From Anaeromyxobacter dehalogenans 2CP-1 (GTDB lineage: Bacteria; Myxococcota; Myxococcia; Myxococcales; Anaeromyxobacteraceae), in contig NC_011891.1 in the NCBI RefSeq assembly GCF_000022145.1, positions 4,508,501-4,572,500 on the forward strand: 64,000 nucleotides of DNA, written 5' to 3'. The notes under the pieces are model-generated. The model did not search any database. It was not told the origin of the DNA and worked only from the letters and a program-made list of their open reading frames with translations. Made by a program: the position numbers and the translations under genes. Position 1 is the stretch's first letter, and each line of letters begins with the position of its first letter. Positions 17,106-28,200 of the stretch are shown here, piece by piece.

Positions 17106-18341
17106 TCACCGCACCGCGCGCAGCCGCCCGCCGCCGCCCCAGCGCGCGGCGAGCGACGACTCGCGCGCCACGATCTCGGCGGTGTCCCGGGCGATCATGA
17201 ACTCCTCGTTCGTCGGGATGACGGCGGCCATGGGGCTGGTGCTGCGCGTGATCCGGCCGCCCTGCCCGCGCCCGTGGGCCTCGTTCGCCTTCGGATCGAG
17301 CGCGAAGCCCGCGAACGAGAGCAGCCCGATGATCTGCGCGCGCACCTTGGCCTGGTTCTCGCCGATGCCGCCGGTGAACACGAGGGCGTCCACGCGGCCG
17401 AGCGACACGAACATGCCCGCCGCGGCCTTCGAGACGGAGTAGCAGAACTTGTCGATCGCGAGCCGGGCGCGCTCGTTCCCCGAGTCCGCCGCCCGCTCCA
17501 GCGTCAGCATGTCCTTCGAGACGCCGGAGATGCCGAGCAGGCCCGAGCCCTCGTTCAGCTTCTCCATCACCTCGTCCATGCTGCAGCTCAGCTGCTTCTT
17601 CATGTGCGCGATGATCGACGGGTCGATGTTACCGCTGCGCGTGTCCATGACCACGCCCTCGAGCGGCGTGAGGCCCATGGTCGTGTCCAGGCTCTGCCCG
17701 TTGCGCACCGCCGCGAGCGAGCACCCCTTGCCGAGGTGCGCGGTCACGATGGCGTGATCGTCCGGGTCCAGGCCGAGCTGCTTCACGGCCAGCTCCGAGA
17801 CGTAGCGGTGGCTGGTGCCGTGGAAGCCGTAGCGCCGGACCTCGTGCTCGAGGAACCACGCGTAGGGGACCGCGTAGAGGTACGACCGCGGCGGCATGGT
17901 CTGGTGGAAGGCGGTGTCGAAGACCGCCACCTGGGGCAGCTCGGGGAGGAACTCGTGCGCCACCTCGATGCCGCGCACGTTCCAGGGGTTGTGGAGCGGG
18001 CCGAGCGGGATGCACTCCTTGATCTTGGTGATCACCTCCGGGGTGATCAGGATCGAGGTGGAGAACTTCGCGCCGCCGTGCACGACGCGGTGTCCGATGC
18101 CCAGCAGCCCGCCCAGGAGGCCGAGCTCGCGGAGGAGCTCGTGCACGGTGCGCAGCGCGGCGTCGATCGACTCGCCCGCGACGGTCCGCCGCTCCGAGCG
18201 GCCCTCGTGCTGGAGCTCGAGGGCCGACTGCCCGCTCCCGAGGGGCTCGATCTTCCCGGCGACGTGGACGTGGCCGTCGGTGGCATGGACGACGGCGAAC
18301 TTGGTACAGGCGCTGCCGCAGTTGAGGACGAGGACGTTCAT
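17106..18341 (-). CDS. ackA: Acetate kinase
   Basis: A 411-residue acetate kinase interconverting acetyl-phosphate + ADP with acetate + ATP in the cytoplasm. The N-terminal VLVLNCGSACTKF is the phosphate-binding signature (Ser/Ala-Cys variant of NCGSSSLK). GIGHRVVHGG, VAVFDTAFHQTMP, YGFHGTSHRYV, TAHLGKGCS, GLTPLEGVVMDTRSG and FTGGIGENQ follow in family order. No phosphotransacetylase gene is adjacent; the nearest such domain is the C-terminus of the malic enzyme at 40936-43251. A -10-like TATAAG (18378 to 18373) gives a leader of about 25 bases. Confidence 0.95.
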   Translation of the reverse strand: MNVLVLNCGSACTKFAVVHATDGHVHVAGKIEPLGSGQSALELQHEGRSERRTVAGESIDAALRTVHELLRELGLLGGLLGIGHRVVHGGAKFSTSILITPEVITKIKECIPLGPLHNPWNVRGIEVAHEFLPELPQVAVFDTAFHQTMPPRSYLYAVPYAWFLEHEVRRYGFHGTSHRYVSELAVKQLGLDPDDHAIVTAHLGKGCSLAAVRNGQSLDTTMGLTPLEGVVMDTRSGNIDPSIIAHMKKQLSCSMDEVMEKLNEGSGLLGISGVSKDMLTLERAADSGNERARLAIDKFCYSVSKAAAGMFVSLGRVDALVFTGGIGENQAKVRAQIIGLLSFAGFALDPKANEAHGRGQGGRITRSTSPMAAVIPTNEEFMIARDTAEIVARESSLAARWGGGGRLRAVR

Positions 18342-18452
18342 CGGGTGGGGACCGTGGGCGGAAGGTCGAGCCCTTATACAGCATCCCTTCCGGGTCGGGA
18401 TCGCACGAGCCCCCCCTCGATCGGCTCCGCATCCTCCCGACGCACGCGTGCC

Positions 18453-18845
18453 CTACTCCTCGGAGCGACCGCCCGACTCCCGGTTGCGCTCGTAGCGCCG
18501 CGTCTGCGGGAACGGCGGCAGCCAGGCCTCGCGACGGATGGTCCAGAGCTCGTAGGTCGGCGTCAGCTGGTCCGGCGCGTCGAGGCAGCCCAGGTTCACG
18601 CCCATCTCGTCGTCGAAGAGCCCGAACACGGGCGAGCCGCAGCGCGGACAGAAGGACCTCCCGGCGAACGTGCGCGACTCGCCGGTGATGGTCACCGCCT
18701 CCGCCGGGAAGATCGCCGACGCGTGGAACAGCGCGCCGTGGTTCTTGCGGCAGTCGAGGCAGTGGCAGATGCCGACGCGGTACGGGCGGCCGGTCGCCAC
18801 GAATCGAAGGTCACCACACAGACAGCCGCCGGTGAATCGTTCCAT
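18453..18845 (-). CDS. GFA family (glutathione-dependent formaldehyde-activating/CENP-V) protein
   Basis: A 130-residue zinc protein with the GFA cysteine pattern: GGCLCG (Cys8, Cys10), CHCLDCRK (Cys27, Cys29, Cys32) and FCPRCGSPVFG (Cys66, Cys69). These normally hold one structural and one catalytic zinc. The family includes enzymes acting on S-hydroxymethylglutathione and related thiol adducts, but most members are uncharacterised. GGAGG precedes the ATG by five bases. Confidence 0.88.
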   Translation of the reverse strand: MERFTGGCLCGDLRFVATGRPYRVGICHCLDCRKNHGALFHASAIFPAEAVTITGESRTFAGRSFCPRCGSPVFGLFDDEMGVNLGCLDAPDQLTPTYELWTIRREAWLPPFPQTRRYERNRESGGRSEE

Positions 18846-19053
18846 CTGCGCCTCCTCTGGAATCCGCGCTCGCTCGTTGCTTCTAGCCGGCCGACTCTGG
18901 CGAGGCGAGGTGACGGCCGCACGCCGTTCTACCGGCCGCTACCTCGCGCGTGGCCCGTGCCGTCGCGTCTCGGTTGGGGCCGGATCGATGGTCCGTGCCC
19001 GCCCGCCGGGTCGAGTGCATGGGGGTTGGTCTCCCCTCGAGGAGGACGCGCGT

Positions 19054-19668
19054 ATGCCCAAGATCGTCGTGAACGCATTCCTCACCCTGGACGGCGTCAT
19101 GCAGGCTCCGGGCGCTCCGGACGAGGACCGTGAAGGTGGCTTCGTGCACGGAGGCTGGATGGCCCCCTACTCCGACGACGTCCTGGACCGGATCGTCGGC
19201 GACGGGTTCGCGGACGCCGACGGCTTCCTGCTCGGGCGCAAGACCTACGACATCTTCGCGAGCTACTGGCCGAAGTTCACCGACCCCGGCAACCCCGTCG
19301 CGAGCTCGCTCAACGCGCTGCCGAAGTACGTCGTGTCGCGCGGCCTCGACCGCGTGGGCTGGAACAACTCCCACCTGATCAAGGGCGACGTGGTCGCCGA
19401 GCTCCGCACGCTGCGGCGGCAGCCCGGCCGCACCGTGCAGACCTGGGGCAGCGCGGAGCTGCTCCAGACGCTGCTCCAGCACGATCTCGTCGACGAGTAC
19501 CGGTTGTTCGTCTTCCCGGTGCTGCTCGGCTCCGGCAAGCGCCTCTTCGCCGGCGGCACGGCGCCGGCGGCGCTGAGGCGCGTCGAGACCGTCAGCGGCC
19601 CGAAGGGCGGGACGTACCTGCGCCTCGAGCGCGCCGGGAAGCCGGAGTACGGGCGGATGGACGCGTAG
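19054..19668 (+). CDS. Dihydrofolate reductase family (RibD C-terminal-like) protein
   Basis: A 204-residue protein of the RibD-C/DHFR-like fold. VVNAFLTLDGVM opens the fold; FLLGRKTYDIF, YVVSRGL, TWGSAELLQTLLQHDLVDEY and FPVLLGSGKRLF are the NADPH-site strands seen in YyaP/YwjB-type proteins. It is likely a cytoplasmic NADPH-dependent reductase of unknown substrate. The start is set by GAGGAGGAC seven bases before the ATG. It converges on a second, divergent member of the same family with two bases between the stops. Confidence 0.85.
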   Translation: MPKIVVNAFLTLDGVMQAPGAPDEDREGGFVHGGWMAPYSDDVLDRIVGDGFADADGFLLGRKTYDIFASYWPKFTDPGNPVASSLNALPKYVVSRGLDRVGWNNSHLIKGDVVAELRTLRRQPGRTVQTWGSAELLQTLLQHDLVDEYRLFVFPVLLGSGKRLFAGGTAPAALRRVETVSGPKGGTYLRLERAGKPEYGRMDA

Positions 19669-19670
19669 GT

Positions 19671-20330
19671 CTACCTCGTCAGCACCACGTGCATCGCGCG
19701 CTCGGTCGCGACGTGCTCGGTGCAGCGGTAGCCGAGGGCGGCCGTGTCGAGGCCGGCGAGGAGGTGCTCGCCGCGGCCGAGGAGGACGGGCGAGATGGCG
19801 AGGTGGACCTCGTCCACGAGCCCGGCGGCGAGGTACTCGCGGACAGTCGCGACGCCGCCGCCGAGGCGGACGTCCTTCCCACCCGCCGCCTCCTTCGCGC
19901 GGTCGAGCGCGGCGTGGATGCCTTCGGTCACGAAGTGGAAGGTGGTCCCGCCCTGCATCTCGAGCGGCGGGCGGGCGTGGTGCGTGAGCACGAAGACGGG
20001 CACGTGATAGACGGGGTTCTCTCCCCACCACCCCTTCCAGCCGTCGTCGGGCCACGGGCCGCGCGACGGCGCGAACATGTTGCGACCGAGGATCCAGGCG
20101 CCGACGTTCTCGAAGCTGCGCACGGCCAGGTCGTCGTCCACGCCGCGCCGGCCCTCGTCGGCCCCCGGCCCCGCGCCGTCGCCGTGCATCCTCCGGAACG
20201 TCCGCGTGTCGAGCACCCAGCGGTGCAGCGCCATGCCTCCGACGCCGAGCGGGTTCTCGAGGCTCTGGTCCGGGCCGGCGCCGTAGCCGTCGATCGAGAT
20301 CGAGAACGCATTCACACGAAGCTTCGACAT
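19671..20330 (-). CDS. Dihydrofolate reductase family (RibD C-terminal-like) protein
   Basis: A 219-residue RibD-C-like reductase: LRVNAFSISIDGYGAG, AWILGRNMF, VFVLTHHARPPLEM, LGGGVATVREYLAAGLVDE and LAISPVLLGRGEHL. Only the fold motifs are shared with the neighbouring family member, so the two are not recent duplicates. The start ATG follows AGAGGA. The substrate is unknown. Confidence 0.85.
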   Translation of the reverse strand: MSKLRVNAFSISIDGYGAGPDQSLENPLGVGGMALHRWVLDTRTFRRMHGDGAGPGADEGRRGVDDDLAVRSFENVGAWILGRNMFAPSRGPWPDDGWKGWWGENPVYHVPVFVLTHHARPPLEMQGGTTFHFVTEGIHAALDRAKEAAGGKDVRLGGGVATVREYLAAGLVDEVHLAISPVLLGRGEHLLAGLDTAALGYRCTEHVATERAMHVVLTR

Positions 20331-20619
20331 GGTTCGATTCCTCTCGCGCAGGCCGCGCCCGCGGCAGCAGGGACCCCCGTCATCGGATCGAGCGACGCAC
20401 GAGGCGAGCCGGAGGATACGTGGTGACGTGGGCCACCCCACGCGTAGGACGGACGCCGCCGGCCGGCACCGTCCCGATGGGGTGAAGACGGATCGACGGC
20501 TCGAACGTCACGTCGCCGCCTCGCGTGCCTCTGGATGGCTTCCGGAGGCCTGCCGCACCGCGCGCCGGGCGTTATCCTACGGACCTTCTTGCACGGGCAC
20601 CGATGAGGCGGCGGAGCGG

Positions 20620-21600
20620 ATGACGAACGCGATCGAGACGGCGGGCCTGGTGAAGCACTTCGGCGCGACGCACGCGCTGAACGGCGTGGACCTCGCCATC
20701 CGGCGGGGCTCGGTGTACGGGCTGCTGGGCCCGAACGGCGCCGGCAAGACCACGACCATCCGCATCCTCGCCACCCTGCTGCGCCCGACCGCCGGCCGCG
20801 CCATGGTGCTCGGCCACGACGTGGCCCACGAGCCGGCCGCGGTGCGCAGCAAGGTGAGCCTGACCGGCCAGTTCGCCTCGGTGGACGAGGACCTCTCCGG
20901 CCAGGAGAACCTGGTGCTGGTGGGGCGGCTGCTGGGCCTCGCCTGGCGCGACGCGCGGCGGCGCGCGACGGAGCTGCTCGACGCGTTCGGCCTCGGCGAC
21001 ATGGCGGGCCGGCAGGTGCAGACCTACTCGGGCGGCGAGCGGCGGCGCATCGACATCGCGGCGAGCCTGGTGACCGTCCCGGAGATCCTGTTCCTCGACG
21101 AGCCCACCACCGGGCTCGATCCGCGCAGCCGCACGCAGGTCTGGGACCTGGTGCGCCGCATCGCGGCCGGGGGCACGACCGTGCTCCTCACCACCCAGTA
21201 CCTCGACGAGGCGGACCGGCTGGCGGAGCGCATGGCGGTGATCGATCACGGCCGCGTCATCGCGGAGGGGACGAGCCGCGAGCTGAAGGCGTCGGTCGGG
21301 TCGAACGCGCTCCGGCTGCGGCTCGCCGACGCGGGCCAGCGCCTGGCGGCGCAGCAGGTGATCACGCGCGTGCTGGGCGATGGGGTGATGCCCGGGTCGG
21401 AGCCGGCGGAGGTGGCGGCGCGGCTCGAGAAGGCGGCGCAGGCGGGCGCGGTCCTCACGGCGCTCAGCGAGGGCGGGATCGAGATCGCGGAGGTGACGGT
21501 GGGCAACCCGAGCCTGGACGAGGTGTTCCTGGCGCTCACCGGCCGGCCGGCGGAGCGGGACGAGTCCGAGGGCGGCGGCGAGAAGGAGGCGAGCCGATGA
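20620..21600 (+). CDS. DrrA-type ABC transporter ATP-binding protein
   Basis: A 326-residue ATPase of the daunorubicin-resistance (DrrA) type. Walker A GPNGAGKTT, signature YSGGERRR, Walker B EILFLDEPTTGLDP. The switch position reads TTQYLDEAD, with Gln where most ABC ATPases have His, as is usual in DrrA relatives. The last 60 residues are the DrrA-type C-terminal extension (NPSLDEVFLALTG). The ATG follows GGCGGAGCGG. Its TGA overlaps the permease ATG (ATGA), so the two form one coupled exporter. Confidence 0.92.
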   Translation: MTNAIETAGLVKHFGATHALNGVDLAIRRGSVYGLLGPNGAGKTTTIRILATLLRPTAGRAMVLGHDVAHEPAAVRSKVSLTGQFASVDEDLSGQENLVLVGRLLGLAWRDARRRATELLDAFGLGDMAGRQVQTYSGGERRRIDIAASLVTVPEILFLDEPTTGLDPRSRTQVWDLVRRIAAGGTTVLLTTQYLDEADRLAERMAVIDHGRVIAEGTSRELKASVGSNALRLRLADAGQRLAAQQVITRVLGDGVMPGSEPAEVAARLEKAAQAGAVLTALSEGGIEIAEVTVGNPSLDEVFLALTGRPAERDESEGGGEKEASR

Positions 21601-22400
21601 ACGCGGTCCACGAGGCGCTCGCGATCCGCGCGCGGCCGCGGCCGGCCTCGGCGGCGTCGGCGGTGCTGACGCTGGCGTGGCGGGCGATGCTGAAGATCAA
21701 GCACGTCCCCTTCCAGCTGTTCGACGTGACCGTCACGCCGATCATGTTCACCTTGCTGTTCACGTTCATCTTCGGCGGCGCGCTGGCCGGCTCGCCGCGC
21801 CAGTACGTGCAGTACCTCGTGCCCGGCGTGCTGGTGCAGACGGTGCTGTTCATCACCGTCTACACCGGCGTGGGGCTGAACTCGGACATCCGCAAGGGCC
21901 TGTACGACCGCTTCCGGTCGCTGCCCATGTGGCAGCCGGCGCCGCTGCTCGGGGCGCTCGCGGGCGACGTGTTCCGCTACTCGGTGGCCGGGGCGGTGAT
22001 CCTGGTGGTCGGGTTCATCCTCGGCTTCCGGCCGCAGGGCGGGGCGCCGGGCGTCCTCGCCGCGATGGCGCTGGTGCTGGTGTTCAGCTTCGCGCTCTCG
22101 TGGCTGTGGATCGTGGTGGGCATGCTGGTGCGCACGCCCGAGTCGGTCATGACCACGAGCTTCGTGTTCCTGATGCCGCTCACGTTCGCGAGCGACATCT
22201 TCGTCGGCCTGGGGACGATGCCCGGCTGGCTCCAGGGCGTCGTCCGGCACAACCCGGTGACGCACCTCGCGAACGCGTCGCGCGACCTCATGCACGGCCG
22301 GCCGGCCGGCGCGGACGTGTCCTGGACGCTGCTCGCGTCGCTCGTGATCGTGGCCGCGGTGGCGCCGCTCGCGATGCGGCTCTACCGGAAGGAGCGGTAG
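21597..22400 (+). CDS. DrrB-type ABC-2 transporter permease
   Basis: A 267-residue ABC-2 permease. FQLFDVTVTPIMFTLLFTFIFGGAL, then YLVPGVLVQTVLF, KGLYDRFRSLPM, LSWLWIVVGMLVRTPESVM, FLMPLTFASDIFVG and RHNPVTHLANASRDL are the standard motifs over six membrane spans. It partners with the overlapping ATPase gene in exporting a drug, lipid or polysaccharide; the cargo cannot be inferred. Confidence 0.92.
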   Translation: MNAVHEALAIRARPRPASAASAVLTLAWRAMLKIKHVPFQLFDVTVTPIMFTLLFTFIFGGALAGSPRQYVQYLVPGVLVQTVLFITVYTGVGLNSDIRKGLYDRFRSLPMWQPAPLLGALAGDVFRYSVAGAVILVVGFILGFRPQGGAPGVLAAMALVLVFSFALSWLWIVVGMLVRTPESVMTTSFVFLMPLTFASDIFVGLGTMPGWLQGVVRHNPVTHLANASRDLMHGRPAGADVSWTLLASLVIVAAVAPLAMRLYRKER

Positions 22401-22452
22401 CGCCCCCGCTCGGCCTCGACGGGCTCGGGGGGCGCGGGGGCCGGGGGCGCGC

Positions 22453-24117
<1,665 letters not shown>

Positions 24118-24281
24118 TTCGCGCGTTCTCTCGGGAAGGGGGAAGGCGCGGGAATCTACCCGAAAACCGGCCTGCGCGCCGCGCCATGCGCGCCGCGCGC
24201 TCGAGGCCCGAGACGGCGAGAGGGCCGGCGGGGCGGCGCTCGCCCCTGCCGGCCCTCCGCGCCCTCGGCCTCGCGCCCGGG

Positions 24282-24773
24282 TCAGGTCCGCTGGTGCTGC
24301 TGCTCCCACTGCCGCGCGAACTCGGCGCCGGCCCGCCGGACCTCCTCGTCGCTCAGGTCCTTCACGTGCGTGGCGAACGACCAGGAGTAGCCGAACGGAT
24401 CGGCGACGCCGGCGCAGCGGTCGCCCCAGAACATGTCGGCCGGCTCCATCCTCGAGGTGGCGCCGGCCTGCGTGGCCTTCCGGTAGGCCGCGTCCGCGTC
24501 CTCGGTCCAGAGCCAGAACGTGGTGGGCGCGGGGTGCTCCGGGCTCGGCGCCGCCGTGCTCATGCCGGGCATCTCGTCGTTCAGGTAGAAGGTCGAGTCG
24601 CCGATCTTGAGCTCGGCGTGCCAGATCAGCTTCCCGTCCGGCGACGGCATTCGCATCAGCTCCTGCGCACCGAGCGCCTTCTTGTAGAACTCGATGGCCT
24701 TCGCGCAGTCGCGCAGCACCAGGTTCGGCGTGAGCGTGTGCGCTCCCTGCGGGATGGGCTTCGTCGTGGCCAT
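24282..24773 (-). CDS. VOC family protein, PhnB/YdcC-like
   Basis: A 163-residue VOC protein. LTPNLVLRDCAKAIEFYKKA and the central WHAELKIGDSTFYLNDEMPG are characteristic of PhnB-like glyoxalase-fold proteins; DRCAGVADPFGYSWSFATH is the typical ending before the short helical tail. Function and substrate are unknown. The start is supported by GAGGAGGAC six to seven bases before the ATG. Confidence 0.87.
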   Translation of the reverse strand: MATTKPIPQGAHTLTPNLVLRDCAKAIEFYKKALGAQELMRMPSPDGKLIWHAELKIGDSTFYLNDEMPGMSTAAPSPEHPAPTTFWLWTEDADAAYRKATQAGATSRMEPADMFWGDRCAGVADPFGYSWSFATHVKDLSDEEVRRAGAEFARQWEQQHQRT

Positions 24774-25050
24774 GACCGTCCTCCTCGAGTGCACTGCGGG
24801 TTCCGCCGCCGTGTAAGGCGCGACCGGGGTCGCGATCGAGCCCGAGATGGGCCCGGCGCCGTGACGTGGGTCGGATGGGCCGTAAGCGCCGGTTCGGCCA
24901 CCGGACCCGCCGCGCGCCCGGTGGGTCGCCTCCCTCGGACCTGCGCGCCAGCGTGCCGCGCGTCCGATTGGCGCACCGGATTGCACGCGTCGTTTACACC
25001 GGATCGTCTCCCCCGAGCGGAGATACCGTGCTCGCCGAGGGGAGATCACC

Positions 25051-26835
25051 ATGGCTCGTCGGGCCGTCGCCCTGGGCGCCGTCCGCTCGCCGTGCTGGAG
25101 CCTCGTCGCCGCCGCGCTCGCGCTGCTCGGACCGTCCGGCCCGGCGACCGCCACCGAGCTCGACCTCGGGGTCGCGGACCTCGAGCTCCGCCTGGACACC
25201 ACGCTCCGCTACAACCTCGGCCTCCGCACCGACGCCGTGAGCCGCCGGCTCGGCGACAACCCCGCCTTCACCGCGGGCGAGAACAGCGTCTCGCAGGGCG
25301 ACCTCACCACGAGCCGGCTCGACGTGCTCGCCGAGCTCGACGCCTCCTGGCGGCACCGGTTCGGCGTCCGCGTCACCGCGGCCGGCTGGTACGACCAGGC
25401 CTACGTCCACGAGCGCGCCACCCGCAGCCCGCGGCTCGTCGCGCAGGGCATCCCCGGCTCGTACCTGAACGACGACTTCAGCCAGGTGGTCCGCCGCCGC
25501 TACCACGGCCCGTGGGGCGAGCTGCTCGACGCGTTCGCGTTCGCGCAGCTCCGGGCCGGCGGCGTCCCGGTGTCGCTGAAGGCGGGCCGCCACACCGTCT
25601 ACTGGGGCGAGTCGCTCATGCAGGCGGGGCTCACCCACTCGGTGGCCTACGCGCAGATGCCACTCGATCTCCAGAAGGCGTTCGCGAACCCGGGGGCCGA
25701 GCCGAAGGAGCTGTTCCGCCCGCTCGCCAGCGTCTCCGCGCAGGCGCAGCTCGCGCCCACCCTCTCGCTCGCCGCCCAGGTGTTCCTCGAGTGGCAGCCG
25801 TTCCTGTACCCGGAGGGCGGCACGTTCCTCGGCGCCTCCGACGCCACCTACGACGGGCCGGACGGCCTGTACCGGAACGGCGCGTACCTGGTGAACGGCG
25901 GCGTGAACTGGCCGCGCCAGGCGGGCGACGCCGGCGTGGCGCTGCGCTGGGCGCCGGCCTGGCTCGACGGCACGCTCGGGCTCTACTACCGGCGCTTCAC
26001 CGACAAGTTCGCGGCGGTGCTGCTCACCCGGAACCCGGGCGCGCAGGGGCCGCTCAGCCCCGAATACCCGTCGCCGTTCCGCTACCAGCAGTACTACGGC
26101 GCCGACGTGGACCTCCTCGGCGTGAGCCTGGCGAAGCAGGTGCTCGGGGTGAGCGTGGGCGCCGAGGCGTCGTGGCGCCACGGCATGCCGCTCGTCGCGC
26201 AGTCGCCCGGCTTCGCGGTCGCGCCGGCGCCGCCGCTCCAGGCCGCGCTGTTCCCGCACGGCCTCCCGCGCAAGATCGGCAGCTCCTACCAGGCGCGCGG
26301 CGACACGCTGCACGGCCTCGTCAACCTGCTGGGCGTCGTCCCCGGGGGCGAGGCCTTCTCCAGCGCGGCCTGGGCGCTCGAGCTCACCTTCAGCCGCCGG
26401 CTCCGGGTGACCGACAACGAGGATCTGTTCTACGGCGAGGGCTACGGCGTGTGCCGGCCGGATCCGGCGCTGGTGCAGGCGGGGCTCGCCCGCACCCGCC
26501 ACGACGGCTGCGCCACCCGCGGGCACGTCGGCCTCGGCGCGAGCCTCACGCCCACCTGGTTCCGGGTGGCCTCGGGCGCGGACCTGTACGTGCCGGTGAC
26601 GGTCTCGTGGACCGTCCGCGGCAACTCGCCGGTCGGCCAGGGCGGCAACCAGGCCTCGGGGAGCTGGACCGCCGGCGCCGGCCTCGACCTGCGGAGCCGC
26701 TACCGCGTCGAGCTGCGCTACGCGGACTGGTTCGGGAAGACGAGCGGGGGCGCCACGATCGACACGGCGAACGGGCTGCCCGCGCTCCTGAAGAGCCGCG
26801 GGAACGTGACGCTCACCGCGAAGACGACGTTCTAG
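25051..26835 (+). CDS. DUF1302 family outer-membrane beta-barrel protein
   Basis: A 594-residue secreted protein. The signal peptide is about residues 1-36, ending ATA before TELDLG. The body is rich in alternating beta strands with motifs such as AGRHTVYWGESLM and LELTFSRRLRVTDNED, and it ends in a C-terminal Phe (LTAKTTF), all as expected of DUF1302 outer-membrane proteins. First gene of a coupled five-gene operon with DUF1329, YCF48-like, RND and MFS genes. In Proteobacteria this set accompanies uptake or export of hydrophobic or aromatic compounds, so it is probably the outer-membrane channel or receptor. GGGGAGA lies seven bases before the ATG. Confidence 0.85.
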   Translation: MARRAVALGAVRSPCWSLVAAALALLGPSGPATATELDLGVADLELRLDTTLRYNLGLRTDAVSRRLGDNPAFTAGENSVSQGDLTTSRLDVLAELDASWRHRFGVRVTAAGWYDQAYVHERATRSPRLVAQGIPGSYLNDDFSQVVRRRYHGPWGELLDAFAFAQLRAGGVPVSLKAGRHTVYWGESLMQAGLTHSVAYAQMPLDLQKAFANPGAEPKELFRPLASVSAQAQLAPTLSLAAQVFLEWQPFLYPEGGTFLGASDATYDGPDGLYRNGAYLVNGGVNWPRQAGDAGVALRWAPAWLDGTLGLYYRRFTDKFAAVLLTRNPGAQGPLSPEYPSPFRYQQYYGADVDLLGVSLAKQVLGVSVGAEASWRHGMPLVAQSPGFAVAPAPPLQAALFPHGLPRKIGSSYQARGDTLHGLVNLLGVVPGGEAFSSAAWALELTFSRRLRVTDNEDLFYGEGYGVCRPDPALVQAGLARTRHDGCATRGHVGLGASLTPTWFRVASGADLYVPVTVSWTVRGNSPVGQGGNQASGSWTAGAGLDLRSRYRVELRYADWFGKTSGGATIDTANGLPALLKSRGNVTLTAKTTF

Positions 26836-26853
26836 ACGCTCGAGGAGGATGCC

Positions 26854-28200
26854 ATGACGGTGCGTGAACGGGCGTGCGCGGCGCTGCTGGCGGCGGTGCT
26901 CCCTGCGGCCGTCCCGGCGCTCTCGCCGGAGGAGGCGCGGCAGCTCGGCTCGACGCTCACCGCGCTGGGCGCGGAGCGGGTGGGCAACGCGGACGGGACC
27001 ATCCCGGCGTACACCGGCGGCCTCACCACCCCGCCGCCCGGCTTCGTCGCGGGCAGCGGCAGCCGCCCGGATCCTTTCGCCGCGGAGCGCCCGCTCCTCT
27101 CCATCGACGCCGCCAGCGCGGCCCGCCACGCCGACCGGCTCTCGGAGGGCGCGAAGGCGCTCCTGGCGCGCTACCCCGGCTTCCGGATGGACGTGTACCC
27201 GACCCACCGCACCGCCGCGTTCCCGGCGTTCGTGACCGAGCAGACCGTGCGCGCCGCCACCTCCGCCCGCACCACCCACGGCGGCGTCTCGCTCGCCGGC
27301 GTGCACGCGGCCTACCCGTTCCCCATCCCGAAGACCGGCAACGAGGCGATGTGGAACCACCTGGTGCGGTTCAACGGGCGCTGCCTCCACAAGCGGATCT
27401 CCGCCTACCGCATGGAGGCGTCGGGCCGGCTCACGCACGCCAGCACCGCCCGCGTGATCGAGGACTACCCGTACTGGACCGAGCGGACCGCGTCACCGAA
27501 CGTGTACTTCCGGTTCCGGATCCAGTACGAGGCCCCTGCGCGCCGCGCCGGCGAGGGCTTCATCCTGGTGGACCCGATCGACTACCTGGAGCGCGGCCGC
27601 CGCTCCTGGCAGTACCTGCCCGGCCAGCGGCGCGTGCGCCTCGCGCCCGACCTCGCCTACGACACCCCGAACGCCGCCACCTCCGGCGCGCAGACCTTCG
27701 ACGACGCGCTGCTGTTCAACGGCGCCATGGACCGCTTCGACTTCACGCTGGTGGGGAAGAAGGAGATCTACGTCCCGTACAACGTCTACCGCGCCGCCTA
27801 CCAGGCGCGGCCGGAGGAGCTGTTCCGGAAGCACTTCGTGAACCCGGACCTGTTCCGCTGGGAGCTGCACCGGGTGTGGGTGGTGGACGCGCGGCTGAAG
27901 CCGGGCAAGCGCCACGTGTACGCGCGGCGGGTGTTCTACCTCGACGAGGACAGCTGGGCGATCCTGACCAGCGACCAGTACGACGCCCGCGGGCAGCTCT
28001 GGCGCGTGGGGATCGCGTTCATGGCGCCGAGCTACGACGTGCCGGCCATGTGGGCCGACGCGTTCCTGCACTACGACCTCGCCACCGGCGGCTACGGCAT
28101 CAACAGCTGGCCCGGCAAGGACGGCTGGATCCGCACCGGCGCCTGCCCGGGCGACGCCGAGTGGTCGCCGGACGCGCTCGCGGGATCGGGCCTGCGCTGA
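26854..28200 (+). CDS. DUF1329 family periplasmic protein
   Basis: A 448-residue exported protein (signal about residues 1-22). The N-terminal LGSTLTALGAERVGNADGTIPAYTGG is diagnostic of DUF1329. The middle and C-terminal parts (RRSWQYLPGQRRVRLAPDLAYD, KLKPG-type RLKPGKRHVYARRVFYLDED) form the beta-sheet shell that resembles the lipoprotein carriers LolA/LolB. It is likely a periplasmic or membrane-peripheral carrier working with the DUF1302 barrel and the RND pump. GAGGAGG precedes the ATG; the stop overlaps the next start by one base (TGATG). Confidence 0.87.
   Translation: MTVRERACAALLAAVLPAAVPALSPEEARQLGSTLTALGAERVGNADGTIPAYTGGLTTPPPGFVAGSGSRPDPFAAERPLLSIDAASAARHADRLSEGAKALLARYPGFRMDVYPTHRTAAFPAFVTEQTVRAATSARTTHGGVSLAGVHAAYPFPIPKTGNEAMWNHLVRFNGRCLHKRISAYRMEASGRLTHASTARVIEDYPYWTERTASPNVYFRFRIQYEAPARRAGEGFILVDPIDYLERGRRSWQYLPGQRRVRLAPDLAYDTPNAATSGAQTFDDALLFNGAMDRFDFTLVGKKEIYVPYNVYRAAYQARPEELFRKHFVNPDLFRWELHRVWVVDARLKPGKRHVYARRVFYLDEDSWAILTSDQYDARGQLWRVGIAFMAPSYDVPAMWADAFLHYDLATGGYGINSWPGKDGWIRTGACPGDAEWSPDALAGSGLR

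Noticed and set aside
24780-26850. Shared CTCGAGGAGGA before several starts (19054, 24773, 26854) as a regulatory motif
   Set aside because: It is simply a strong Shine-Dalgarno in GC-rich context and the genes are unrelated.
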